Of a stretch of 56,073 nt of DNA, positions 43,403 through 51,884 are shown one piece after another. Positions within the stretch are counted from its first letter, which is position 1, and every line of letters begins with the position of its first letter. The notes under the pieces were generated by a model. It searched no databases. It saw only the letters and a program-made list of their open reading frames with translations, and was not told where the DNA came from. The stretch spans positions 1 to 56,073 of the forward strand of contig CAYSDH010000014.1 of NCBI GenBank assembly GCA_964429805.1, written 5' to 3'. The stretch comes from CAYSDH01 sp964429805. Lineage in GTDB: Bacteria; Bacteroidota; Bacteroidia; Flavobacteriales_D; JABDKJ01. Position numbers and translations under genes: made by a program.

Positions 43403-44497
43403 ATGACCGGATTAAAAAACATAAGAGAGCTGCACGTAGTCCGGGGACTGGCATCCTTGCTCGTACTAATCTTTCATAGTAAATGGATGATGTGGTGCGG
43501 TGGCAGCATGTATAAAGACCAAGAAGGGCTCAATGGTTTAGTAGACTACGGTCTTTTTTCACTAGACATGATGACCTCTTGCGGTAAGCAATGTGTCGTT
43601 ACTTTTTTCATTCTTTCAGCCTTTGTTATCGCTTACTCTTTTGACCGAAACAAGTATGACCTTAAGACTTTTTATACTCATCGTTCTATCCGTATTTACT
43701 GGCCATACATCTACTCCATGTTCATCGGACTCGGAGCCCTGTATCTCGCTTTTTACATCCATCCAGAGATTTTCTCTCATGATATCAGAGAGTACAACAG
43801 CAGATTAACTACCAGTTTTGGAGAGCAAAACCTGACCACTTTTTTAAAGACTTTAGTCTTTGTTCCCAATCAAGAATATTTTGGATTTAACACCGTTTAT
43901 TGGTCGCTTCTTCCAGAGGCAATCTTCTACTTACTATTCCCTTTTTATCACAAGATTCCTAAAAAGTACTTGCTACTTGGAGCCCTCATCCTCATGCTCA
44001 TCTACCCGTTGAAGCCAATGAGAACGATTTATTATCAGTCATTCTTTTTGATTGGCATGTACATGTATCATCACTTTAAGGACAGTACAAGAGGACCCAT
44101 TTTTAAATCAAAGTGGATTTACTTTGCTGTCATCCTCATACTGCTCGCAGCAATTAATGGCGTGCTGCAAGTGTTTCAGGAGCTATTATACGCTGACATA
44201 ATTACTGTTGGCTTGTGCTTTTTAGCCTTCGACCTTTTACTCAGGCATGACTTTAAGTCGTGGCGCATACTTCATAATCTCGGTGACATGAGCTACGCGC
44301 TTTACCTTAATCACATGGCCATTTTCTTATTGCTTTATGCAGCATACACACTCGTTTCAGAACAAATGGTATTCTGTACAAGATGGACGTACTACCTCTC
44401 TAGCGCCATAGCTGTGATAGCCTGCTACCCTATCTACTTACTGACAGAAAAGCCGTCAATCACTTTCTTAAAGAAGCTCAAACAAAGGACTAAATGA
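43403..44497 (+). CDS. Membrane O-acyltransferase (acyltransferase 3 family)
   Basis: 364 residues with about ten membrane helices. Begins LKNIRELHVVRGLASLLVLIFHSKWM: the R-G-L-A..H arrangement matches the family's active-site His near the first helix. Later AFVIAYSFDRNKYD and YTHRSIRIYWPYI, the second conserved region RxxRIxPxY, and LGDMSYALYLNHMAIF near the C-terminus. Transfers acetyl or another acyl group to a sugar, using a membrane-embedded acyl carrier. Its stop overlaps the next glycosyltransferase (ATGA). Confidence 0.9.
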   Translation: MTGLKNIRELHVVRGLASLLVLIFHSKWMMWCGGSMYKDQEGLNGLVDYGLFSLDMMTSCGKQCVVTFFILSAFVIAYSFDRNKYDLKTFYTHRSIRIYWPYIYSMFIGLGALYLAFYIHPEIFSHDIREYNSRLTTSFGEQNLTTFLKTLVFVPNQEYFGFNTVYWSLLPEAIFYLLFPFYHKIPKKYLLLGALILMLIYPLKPMRTIYYQSFFLIGMYMYHHFKDSTRGPIFKSKWIYFAVILILLAAINGVLQVFQELLYADIITVGLCFLAFDLLLRHDFKSWRILHNLGDMSYALYLNHMAIFLLLYAAYTLVSEQMVFCTRWTYYLSSAIAVIACYPIYLLTEKPSITFLKKLKQRTK

Positions 44498-45474
44498 AGT
44501 TCTCTATAATCATACCTTCTTTCCAGCAAGGAATATACCTGCAGGACACCATTGATTCGTTGAGCAGTCAGAATGCAGATACAGAATTACTGTTGATGGA
44601 CGGAGGAAGTACTGACTCAACCATTGATGTGATAAAGGCAAACCAGTCTAAACTCGATTACTGGGTAAGTGAAAGTGACAGAGGGCAAAGTCATGCCATC
44701 AACAAGGGTTTTGAAAAATGCACTGGTGACATTATCACTTGGGTAAACTCAGATGACCAATTGGCTGAAGGAGCGTTGACCAAGGTTGAAGCCTTGTTTA
44801 AAGAAAACCCTCATGTAGATGTTATTCACGGAGATACTTATCTGTTTGGCCCAGGAATAACAGAAGGAACCAAAGGAGCGCCAAATCGTGATTTACAATC
44901 TCAGTATTTGGGCAAAATGGCCTTCCCTCAGCCTTCTTCGTTTATCAGGCGCTCTGCACTAAAAGGGTGGAATGAATTAGTTCAAGAAGGACTTCACTTT
45001 GGAATGGACTATGATCTTTTTGTACGCATACATCTTCAAGGCTCAAAGTTTATGCGCGTGAATGATGTACTCTCACGAAGCCTACTTCATGACGAATGTA
45101 AGTCGATGACGTCAGACAGAAAATTTGCAGAAGACTGGCTTAATATATTCAAAGGAGTAAGTGCATCAGTTGGAAAAAAAGACCTGTTTGAGACGATGTG
45201 CCAGCGCACAGGTTTAAAACCTAGTGAAAATTACACCTACTCCAGCTCGCTTGACGTATCAGATTCTGTCTATCAAAAAGCCACCTCATATTTTTTAGCT
45301 GGGCAAGTTTCATTTCGATATAATGCGCATGATTATGATGATGTGAAAAAAATCCTGCAGTATCTAAAGAATGCAGACAGAGAAGTGTTTGATTACTTTA
45401 ATTTGAGTAAAACACTGCTCAGAACCCAAATTCCTGGGTGGCTCTGGTTCAAGAAAATAGCGGGTAAGGCGTAG
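44494..45474 (+). CDS. Glycosyltransferase, GT2 family
   Basis: 326 residues. GT-A fold starting FSIIIPSFQQGIYLQDTIDSL, DXD-like NSDDQLAEGAL, and the LLMDGGSTDSTIDVIK nucleotide-binding region. The C-terminal part (LKPSENYTYSSSLDVSDSVYQK..) is not recognisable. An inverting glycosyltransferase of the locus. Start overlaps the acyltransferase stop. Confidence 0.9.
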   Translation: MKFSIIIPSFQQGIYLQDTIDSLSSQNADTELLLMDGGSTDSTIDVIKANQSKLDYWVSESDRGQSHAINKGFEKCTGDIITWVNSDDQLAEGALTKVEALFKENPHVDVIHGDTYLFGPGITEGTKGAPNRDLQSQYLGKMAFPQPSSFIRRSALKGWNELVQEGLHFGMDYDLFVRIHLQGSKFMRVNDVLSRSLLHDECKSMTSDRKFAEDWLNIFKGVSASVGKKDLFETMCQRTGLKPSENYTYSSSLDVSDSVYQKATSYFLAGQVSFRYNAHDYDDVKKILQYLKNADREVFDYFNLSKTLLRTQIPGWLWFKKIAGKA

Positions 45475-45475
45475 T

Positions 45476-46348
45476 ATGACCCGACCACGTTTCTCCATAA
45501 TAATGCCTACATATAACAGGGCACAAATGATAGCAACCACGCTAGACACAATAGTAGCTCAATCATTTACAGACTTTGAACTCATTATTGTAGATGATGG
45601 AGGAAGTGACAATACTGAGGAGATAGTTCAAAGCTACCAGGATGAGCGACTAAAGTACTTCTGGAAAGAAAATGAGGAACGCTCAGTTGCTAGAAATTTC
45701 GGAATGAAACAGTCAAATGGAAGCTACCTCCTATTCTTTGACAGCGATGACCTGATGGGAAGCAATCACTTGGAGGTTTTAGACAAAGCGATTTCCAATA
45801 ACCCAGGTTTCGAGGTGTTTTCTACGCGATTTAAATTATTGATAAATGGCAAAGAGGAAAATGATATTGCCTCGACCCTTCCTGGTGGTTTGTACTCATA
45901 CAAAGACACTATCTCACTCGGAGGATCATTTGGTATACTGATATGCCTAAAAAATGAACATGTAAAAAGATTTGAACCGGGACTTAACTCTGCCGAAGAC
46001 TGGTTGTTTGTGACAGAAAATTTGGCAGAAAAAAAAATGCTCTTGCTCGATGAGTTCACCATTCATGTGGTAGAGCACGAAAACAGATCAGTCAATGACA
46101 ACCCCTTGGCACTTGAAAACATGCAGCGCGTGGCTGACTTAATCAACCAAAGGATAGCGCTTTCAGAAGAAGAAAAAAAAGAACTCTATTTCTTCCTCTA
46201 TTCATATAAAGCAAGCTATGTGTTGCACAGGGCCTCTAAAAAAGAAGCCTTGGTTCATGCACGAAAGGCTCGCGAATACAAGAAGTATAGTTGGTGGGCG
46301 GTCAAGTTTTATCTCAAGTATTTGTCGAGACTATTTCTCTCACGTTAG
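45476..46348 (+). CDS. Glycosyltransferase, GT2 family
   Basis: 290 residues. FSIIMPTYNRAQMIATTLDTIVAQSFTDFELIIVDDGGSDNTEEIV is the standard GT2 start, with FFDSDDLMGSNHLEVL as the DXD motif. Begins 1 nt after the preceding stop. The 3' end overlaps the convergent polymerase-like gene by 35 nt. Confidence 0.92.
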   Translation: MTRPRFSIIMPTYNRAQMIATTLDTIVAQSFTDFELIIVDDGGSDNTEEIVQSYQDERLKYFWKENEERSVARNFGMKQSNGSYLLFFDSDDLMGSNHLEVLDKAISNNPGFEVFSTRFKLLINGKEENDIASTLPGGLYSYKDTISLGGSFGILICLKNEHVKRFEPGLNSAEDWLFVTENLAEKKMLLLDEFTIHVVEHENRSVNDNPLALENMQRVADLINQRIALSEEEKKELYFFLYSYKASYVLHRASKKEALVHARKAREYKKYSWWAVKFYLKYLSRLFLSR

Positions 46349-47717
46349 CTTTGTTTTTAGCTGCGTAAGGCTGCATTCTCCTTCTTAATTTGGCCTGAAC
46401 GGATTTGTGCTGAAGTATGAAAAGCGAAGCCACGTAAAAAGGGATACACGGAATCTTATACCTAGCCAAAGCTCCAAAGTTGTAGGAAGTAAACCCGACA
46501 GCGAAGGCAAAAAACAAGGCAAAAACAAAACACATCAACAAAAAAGAATCGGTGTACAGATAGTTTAAGACCTTAAAAAAACCAAGGCCTAAGAATATGT
46601 AAATGGTGGCCAATAACATGATGAGGCTCTCCAAAGCGGTAAAAATCATCATCACATTTTTAACCTCATTGAAGTAAGGCCTAAACAGGGTCACATTGAC
46701 AGATTTTGGAATCATCTGAATGAGTCCAAACCAATTTTCCTCATAATCGCCAAGCGAGTAACTAGAGCCGCGCCCATGCGCAGAGCTTGTGTTATCGCCC
46801 TCTACATAATGCCAAGACTGCATTCCTTTTGCTGTACCCAGAATCCCTTCAATCTTGTATTTCGAACTGTATTGGCCCATCAAAGAGATGGACAAGACAA
46901 CTGCTACTAAACTGATTGAGAGGAATACAGGCAGCGCCAGTGTTTTGACCATCTTATTTCTAATCCTCTCCCTGTACTCAAGGAAGTACCATATCAATAA
47001 GGCCGGTAAAAAACTCATCAATATGTATGCTTTGATAGAAAAAATCACATACCCACTTACGGCAGCAACGGCCCAATTAAAAAGTCTCCTTCCCTCCTTA
47101 CGTTTGATTTTATCCATAGCATAAAGCAGCACTCCTAAAAAACCAAGAGTTACAGAGTCTTTGGTCAAACCAGAACCCCAAAAGAAGACTGATGGAACAA
47201 AGAGGATGGCAAAAGCCAGTTTCGTTTCTAGGTAAGGATACCGCCTAGCGAATACTATAAACATATGCCAGACCCCGATAAAAGAGCAAAAGGAAAAACA
47301 CAAAGTGGTGCTAAAAAAACTCTGAAGACTAAGCAATGTAAAAATTGAAGCAATCCGTGTCAGAAAAAACTCGTCCGTACCCTTCGGTAGATTCAACTCT
47401 CGAGCCAGCCAATAGGAAGATAAATCCGTGTTTTGAATATCAGTAAAAATGAACTGAAAAAACTCAATCGGATTGGTAAATAGAATCTTATTGAGCGTGA
47501 TGGCATCTTGGAAATACATTACAGTATCTCCTCCGTAAGTGTAGTAATAGGTGTACACCAATGCATAGCCAAGGCCGCTAATCAGCTTCACAGCCAGAGA
47601 CATGTAGTACCACTTCTTATACCTTCTAAACTGTGGTTTGAACACCATGTAGAGCATCCCCAACAATGAGAACATGACCAAAAAGGCAAAGGTCATTATG
47701 ATATCGTAGAAAGTCAT
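46314..47717 (-). CDS. Polytopic membrane protein, candidate glycan polymerase
   Basis: 467 residues with about ten membrane segments, starting MTFYDIIMTFAFLVMFSLLGMLYMVF. A large periplasmic loop lies between TMs around residues 290-340 (QYSSKYKIEGILGTAKG.. SSYSLGDYEENW), an arrangement seen in Wzy-type O-antigen polymerases. The GLTKDSVTLGFLGVLLYAMDKIKRK stretch resembles a Wzy-like/EpsG-type helix. I cannot assign a known family, and a lipid-scramblase-like or hypothetical protein is possible. It is on the opposite strand to the rest of the locus and overlaps the 3' end of the last GT2 gene. Confidence 0.65.
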   Translation of the reverse strand: MTFYDIIMTFAFLVMFSLLGMLYMVFKPQFRRYKKWYYMSLAVKLISGLGYALVYTYYYTYGGDTVMYFQDAITLNKILFTNPIEFFQFIFTDIQNTDLSSYWLARELNLPKGTDEFFLTRIASIFTLLSLQSFFSTTLCFSFCSFIGVWHMFIVFARRYPYLETKLAFAILFVPSVFFWGSGLTKDSVTLGFLGVLLYAMDKIKRKEGRRLFNWAVAAVSGYVIFSIKAYILMSFLPALLIWYFLEYRERIRNKMVKTLALPVFLSISLVAVVLSISLMGQYSSKYKIEGILGTAKGMQSWHYVEGDNTSSAHGRGSSYSLGDYEENWFGLIQMIPKSVNVTLFRPYFNEVKNVMMIFTALESLIMLLATIYIFLGLGFFKVLNYLYTDSFLLMCFVFALFFAFAVGFTSYNFGALARYKIPCIPFYVASLFILQHKSVQAKLRRRMQPYAAKNKANVREIVSTNT

Positions 47718-47799
47718 TTTCTGCTCAAGTGTAGCATAAAGATACGCGAATTCAAGACGAAGGACTGCTAAAAGAAACAGAGCATGGCGCCAGTATTAT

Positions 47800-47807
47800 T
47801 ATCTTCG
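47800..47807 (+). promoter_or_regulatory. Possible -7 element (TATCTTCG)
   Basis: One mismatch to TAnnTTTG, 7 nt before the ATG of the glycosyltransferase at 47815 and divergent from the polymerase-like gene. It would separate the galE end of the locus into its own transcript. Confidence 0.35.
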
Positions 47808-47814
47808 CTCTAGT

Positions 47815-49005
47815 ATGAGACACCTCTTCATTATTCCTTCCATTACTAACTACTTTACTTTTCTCGAAGACATCGCGATTAGGCTTACTGAAGAAGGGCA
47901 TGAAGTGCTTGTTGCTAGTTCTACTCAACATATATCAGACATAGACTGTTATGACAGAGAAGTGGTCGGCACACTGCTGGAACTCAAGTTTCCAAGAGGT
48001 TTCGAATTCTTTGCACACCTCAAAGCATCACGTGAATTAAGCAGTCTCGTAGAACAAAACAGTCCTGACATCATTTATGTGCACTTTTCGGCAGCCATGT
48101 TTACAACGGCATTGGCTAAAAAGAAAAATTGGCCTATAACAGTGGCCATGATGCATGGTATGGCATTTCCAATTCTTAAAGGGTGGAAAAAATTTGCCGT
48201 AGGCACGGCTGAAAGATGGGCTTCAAAAAAAATGGATCTCGTTATGCTCCTGAACAAAGAGGATAAACGCGAATTGTCAAAATCCATGTCACCTGACCGT
48301 ATTTATGTCTTAAAAAGTTACGGCCTCGGATGTGATTTAGACAAGTTTAATTTGGACAACATAACCGAAGACACCAAGGTGCGATACCATCGTAGGTTAG
48401 GAGTTAGAGAAGACGATTTTGTATTCATTTTCGTAGGCAGACAAGTCAACTTCAAGGGTTTTGATAAACTCATAAGGGCATTTCTTCGCTTGTATGAAGA
48501 CCAGAAAAACCTCAAACTCATTCTTGTAGGTGCTAAAGACAACATACACAGTACCAATCTAACTGCAGAAGAGGAAGGTAAGGCCAAACGGTGCCCCGGC
48601 ATTATCAATGTAGGTTGGAAAGAAAACGTACATGAATACCTTACCGTTGCAGACGTCAACATATTTCCAAGTAAAAGAGAAGGTATGCCTGTGAACTTAA
48701 TGGAGTCTTTGGCCATGGGAGTGCCCGTCATTACTACTGATAGCAGAGGCTGTCGAGATGTTGTGGAGAGTGACGTCACCGGACTCTTAGTCTCTGACAA
48801 CTCCGTAGACCTCATAGTAGAAAGGATGCTGGAACTGTATAATGATAGAGATAAACTAAACCGACTAAGTGAAAATGCACTTATTCAAAGACACAAATTT
48901 CAACGGTCAAACTTCATCCGAGAGCAGCTTGCCATTTTCAAAGTATTGNNNNNNNNNNGTGGTAACTACTCGAAAGACTTCGACTTGTCTGAGTTGGTTT
49001 TCTAA
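47815..49005 (+). CDS. Glycosyltransferase, GT4 family (internal gap near C-terminus)
   Basis: 396 residues as written, with 10 N at 48949-48958 (after FKVL). N-domain HLFIIPSITNYFTFLEDIAIRLTEEGHEV, then VAMMHGMAFPIL; C-domain FVFIFVGRQVNFKGFDKLIRAF, GIINVGWKENVHEYLTVADVNIFPSKREGMPVNLMESLAMGVPVITTDSRGCRDVV, a near-perfect GT4 donor site with E-x7-E. The reading frame after the gap is a guess. Confidence 0.9.
   Translation: MRHLFIIPSITNYFTFLEDIAIRLTEEGHEVLVASSTQHISDIDCYDREVVGTLLELKFPRGFEFFAHLKASRELSSLVEQNSPDIIYVHFSAAMFTTALAKKKNWPITVAMMHGMAFPILKGWKKFAVGTAERWASKKMDLVMLLNKEDKRELSKSMSPDRIYVLKSYGLGCDLDKFNLDNITEDTKVRYHRRLGVREDDFVFIFVGRQVNFKGFDKLIRAFLRLYEDQKNLKLILVGAKDNIHSTNLTAEEEGKAKRCPGIINVGWKENVHEYLTVADVNIFPSKREGMPVNLMESLAMGVPVITTDSRGCRDVVESDVTGLLVSDNSVDLIVERMLELYNDRDKLNRLSENALIQRHKFQRSNFIREQLAIFKVLXXXXGNYSKDFDLSELVF
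48949..48958. other. Assembly gap (10 N)
   Basis: Placeholder join near the 3' end of a glycosyltransferase gene. The last 15 codons are placed only on the assumption that the gap keeps the frame. Confidence 0.95.
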
Positions 49006-49014
49006 TTTCAAACC

Positions 49015-50040
49015 ATGAACATACTTGTTACAGGAGGCGCTGGATACATCGGTTCTCATACCATAATTGATATCATTGAACAAACGGACTGGACCCCCAT
49101 TTCAGTTGACAATTTTCAGAATTCAACTCCCAAGACATACGAGCGCATAAAGCAAATAACTAACCGAGAGATACTGTCATATGACATTGACCTCACTGAT
49201 ATAGATAGCGCCAGACGAATTTTTGAAGAAAATAAAATTGACGGAGTCATTCATTTTGCTGCACTTAAATCCGTGCCTGCCTCCGTGCGAACTCCACTCA
49301 AGTATTATAAAAACAATCTCAATTCGTTAATGAATATTGTCGCTCTGCAAGAAGAGTTTGACGTGCCTAATTTCATCTTCTCCTCCTCTTGCTCAGTTTA
49401 CGGCAACCCTGACGTACGCCAGGTTACAGAAGACACACCCATTGGAAAAACAGAGTCTCCGTATGCAGAGACAAAAGTGGCTGGTGAGCGCATCTTGTCT
49501 GATGTAGCAGCCAAAGGGACTAATTTAAAAATGATTGCCCTTCGATATTTTAATCCAGTTGGCGCTCACCCATCGGGCCTCAATGGCGAATTACCGCTCG
49601 GTGTGCCAGACAACCTGGTGCCTTACATCACTCAAACAGCCATCGGAGAGCGAGAAAAGCTAACCATATTCGGCAACGACTATGACACCAAAGACGGTAC
49701 TTGTGTTAGAGATTACATTCATGTATGTGATATCGCTAATGCACATGTGAAAGCGCTAAACCACTTGTTTTCTGGGGGGCAAAAAAAGACCATGGAAGTA
49801 ATCAACCTTGGAACTGGTAAAGGGGTGACTGTCAAAGAATGTGTTGATGCCTTTATTGAAGTGAGTGGTGTTGACCTCAATTTTGAGTACGGTCCAAGAC
49901 GTGATGGAGATGTTATAGCAGTTTACGCAAACTGCGAGCGCTCAAGTCAACTACTAAATTGGTCTGCTAAAAAGGACCTAAAAGAGATGATGTCTAGTGC
50001 TTGGAGGTGGCAGCAACACTTGAGTAATCAGTCATTGTGA
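49015..50040 (+). CDS. galE: UDP-glucose 4-epimerase GalE
   Basis: 341 residues. Interconverts UDP-glucose and UDP-galactose, or the N-acetyl forms. MNILVTGGAGYIGSHTIIDI, FSSSCSVYGNP, catalytic YAETK (Tyr-x3-Lys) with the upstream Ser of SSSCSVYG, and LRYFNPVGAHPSGLNGE, all canonical for GalE. Begins 9 nt after the glycosyltransferase stop. Overlaps rlmH by 13 nt in convergent orientation. Supplies UDP-Gal(NAc) for the locus. Confidence 0.95.
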   Translation: MNILVTGGAGYIGSHTIIDIIEQTDWTPISVDNFQNSTPKTYERIKQITNREILSYDIDLTDIDSARRIFEENKIDGVIHFAALKSVPASVRTPLKYYKNNLNSLMNIVALQEEFDVPNFIFSSSCSVYGNPDVRQVTEDTPIGKTESPYAETKVAGERILSDVAAKGTNLKMIALRYFNPVGAHPSGLNGELPLGVPDNLVPYITQTAIGEREKLTIFGNDYDTKDGTCVRDYIHVCDIANAHVKALNHLFSGGQKKTMEVINLGTGKGVTVKECVDAFIEVSGVDLNFEYGPRRDGDVIAVYANCERSSQLLNWSAKKDLKEMMSSAWRWQQHLSNQSL

Positions 50041-50501
50041 TAGGGATGCCCTTTGATAATAGTCAGTCCTCTATATAGTTGCTCTGCGAAAATCAGGCGT
50101 ATGAGCTGATGGCTAAATGTCATCTCAGACAAGGCCATTTTCGCATTCGCCCTGCTATATACTGCATCGCTAAATCCAAAAGCTCCACCAGTCACAAATA
50201 CCATTGGCTTTCTCATGTCCATAAAATGCTTGTCCATCATCTTCGCGAATGCTCGGCTGGTATATGACTTCCCTTTTTCGTCTAAAAGTATAACATGGTC
50301 AGAATTCTTAATAGCACCCAAAATGTGTTCTCCCTCTCTTTTCTTTACTTCTGCAGCGCTCAATGCGGAAGCCTTTTTGAGATCCGGTATGACAACTTCT
50401 TCTACTTCTGCAAAACGCCCGATCCTCTTGTGATACTCCCCAACTTGCTGACTTAAGGCCTTCTCCTTTAGTTTTCCGATGTGAATCAACTTAAATTTCA
50501 T
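50028..50501 (-). CDS. rlmH: 23S rRNA (pseudouridine(1915)-N3)-methyltransferase RlmH
   Basis: 157 residues. A SPOUT-class methyltransferase acting on pseudouridine 1915 of helix 69. It starts MKFKLIHIGKLKEKALSQQVGEYHKRIGRF and has ILLDEKGKSYTSRAFA, FVTGGAFGFSDAVYSRANAKMALSEMTFSHQLIRLIFAEQLYRGLTIIKGHPYHND, whose last part (E-Q-x-Y-R-x4-I-x2-x-P-Y-H-x-D) is the family signature. Family length. Convergent with galE, with a 13-nt overlap. Confidence 0.97.
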   Translation of the reverse strand: MKFKLIHIGKLKEKALSQQVGEYHKRIGRFAEVEEVVIPDLKKASALSAAEVKKREGEHILGAIKNSDHVILLDEKGKSYTSRAFAKMMDKHFMDMRKPMVFVTGGAFGFSDAVYSRANAKMALSEMTFSHQLIRLIFAEQLYRGLTIIKGHPYHND

Positions 50502-50614
50502 CTTTTTCCAATCCTTCTGTGAACAAGAATACTATGTATTCGGTCTATACAGCGCCCAGCTCCTTAGTTTTATCTACAACCTTTTTGGCCCGAAGATTGA
50601 TAACTAATAACGAC

Positions 50615-51007
50615 ATGCGATTTCTATACAGAATAGTACTCACAATGACCATCTTATCTGCGGTCGTAAGCGCGCATGCCCAGAGCCAGAGAGGCATCAT
50701 TGCCAAGCACATTGAGTCTGCTAATACGCATGACCTTGCCGAAAAATTTACTAACAACATAGACCTATCTATTCTTAATGTTGATGCCGTGTACAGTAAA
50801 ACACAGGCAGAAATGGTACTCAAGCGATTCTTCAAAGACAATGCTCCAGTCGACTTTGTTATTGAGCATCAAGGTTCTGCAGGTACAGAATGTCGCTACG
50901 TCATTGGCAAACTCATCACCACCAAGTCAGAATATCGCGTGACTTACTTCTTGAAATCAGACGGTGAAAACACGCAGATTAAGCAGTTTCGCATAGAGCA
51001 GTACTGA
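50615..51007 (+). CDS. DUF4783-like exported protein
   Basis: 130 residues from the ATG at 50615 (upstream in-frame codons are not signal-like). Signal peptide MRFLYRIVLTMTILSAVVSAHA, cleaved before QSQR. The mature domain fits the Bacteroidota DUF4783 family: AEKFTNNIDLSILNVDAVYSKTQAEMVLKRFFKDNAP, a NTF2-like cradle, then DFVIEHQGSAG and YRVTYFLKSDGENTQIKQFRIEQY. Function unknown. Directly upstream of nadC, an arrangement I recall as frequent in Bacteroidota. Confidence 0.82.
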   Translation: MRFLYRIVLTMTILSAVVSAHAQSQRGIIAKHIESANTHDLAEKFTNNIDLSILNVDAVYSKTQAEMVLKRFFKDNAPVDFVIEHQGSAGTECRYVIGKLITTKSEYRVTYFLKSDGENTQIKQFRIEQY

Positions 51008-51032
51008 TTGATTCTTTTAATATTTTCATCCC

Positions 51033-51884
51033 ATGGATATAAAACAATTCGTGAGACTAGCAATGGAAGAAGACGTGCGTGACGGAGACCACACCTCACT
51101 AGCATGCATCCCCTCCTCTGCAAAAGGAAAAATGAAAATGCTCGCCAAAGATGAAGGCATTCTAGCCGGAATGGATGTAGCAGAAGCCATTTTCAAAGAG
51201 ATTGATAAAGACACAGAAGTGAAAACCCTCGTTAAAGATGGTGAGACAATGAAGCATGGGCTCATTGTCATAGAAGTCTCAGGTAGTGTTCATTCCTTGC
51301 TTAAATCTGAAAGACTGGTACTTAATACAGTTCAGCGCATGAGCGGCATAGCGACTAACGCGCACCGCTTAGCCTCCTTGATAAGTGATACCAAAACCAA
51401 AGTTCTTGACACCAGAAAGACAACACCAAACTTTAGGTGGTTTGAGAAAGAAGCGGTAAGAATTGGCGGTGGTACAAATCACCGCATGGGGCTCTATGAT
51501 GCCATGATGATAAAAGACAACCACATCGACTTTGCTGGAGGAATAACTTCTGCCATCACAAAGTCCATCGCCTATCAAAAGGAAAAAGGCATGAACATTG
51601 ACATCATTGTTGAAGCTAGAAATATGGAGGAGATTGAAGAAATCCTCAGCGTAGGTGGTATCAGGCGGATTCTAATTGACAACTTTAGTCCAGAAGAGAC
51701 CAAGAAGGCCGTGGCACTTATTGATGGTCGAGTAGAATCAGAATCCTCTGGAGGCATTACTGAAGAGACCATACGAAGCTATGCAGACTGCGGAGTAGAC
51801 TACGTGTCTGTAGGTGCAGTCACCCATAAATTTAGAAGTCTGGATCTTAGTTTGAAAGCAGATTTCGATGTGGCAAAAGTATAG
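51033..51884 (+). CDS. nadC: Nicotinate-nucleotide pyrophosphorylase (carboxylating) NadC
   Basis: 283 residues. Converts quinolinate and PRPP to nicotinate mononucleotide in NAD synthesis. Visible: EEDVRDGDHTSLACIP at the start, LNTVQRMSGIAT, VLDTRKTTPNFRWFEKEAVRIGGGTNHRMGLYDAMMIKDNHI (quinolinate and PRPP sites), and SSGGITEETIRSYADCGVDYVSVGAVTHKF at the barrel end. Its 3' end overlaps the next gene by 17 nt. Confidence 0.97.
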   Translation: MDIKQFVRLAMEEDVRDGDHTSLACIPSSAKGKMKMLAKDEGILAGMDVAEAIFKEIDKDTEVKTLVKDGETMKHGLIVIEVSGSVHSLLKSERLVLNTVQRMSGIATNAHRLASLISDTKTKVLDTRKTTPNFRWFEKEAVRIGGGTNHRMGLYDAMMIKDNHIDFAGGITSAITKSIAYQKEKGMNIDIIVEARNMEEIEEILSVGGIRRILIDNFSPEETKKAVALIDGRVESESSGGITEETIRSYADCGVDYVSVGAVTHKFRSLDLSLKADFDVAKV

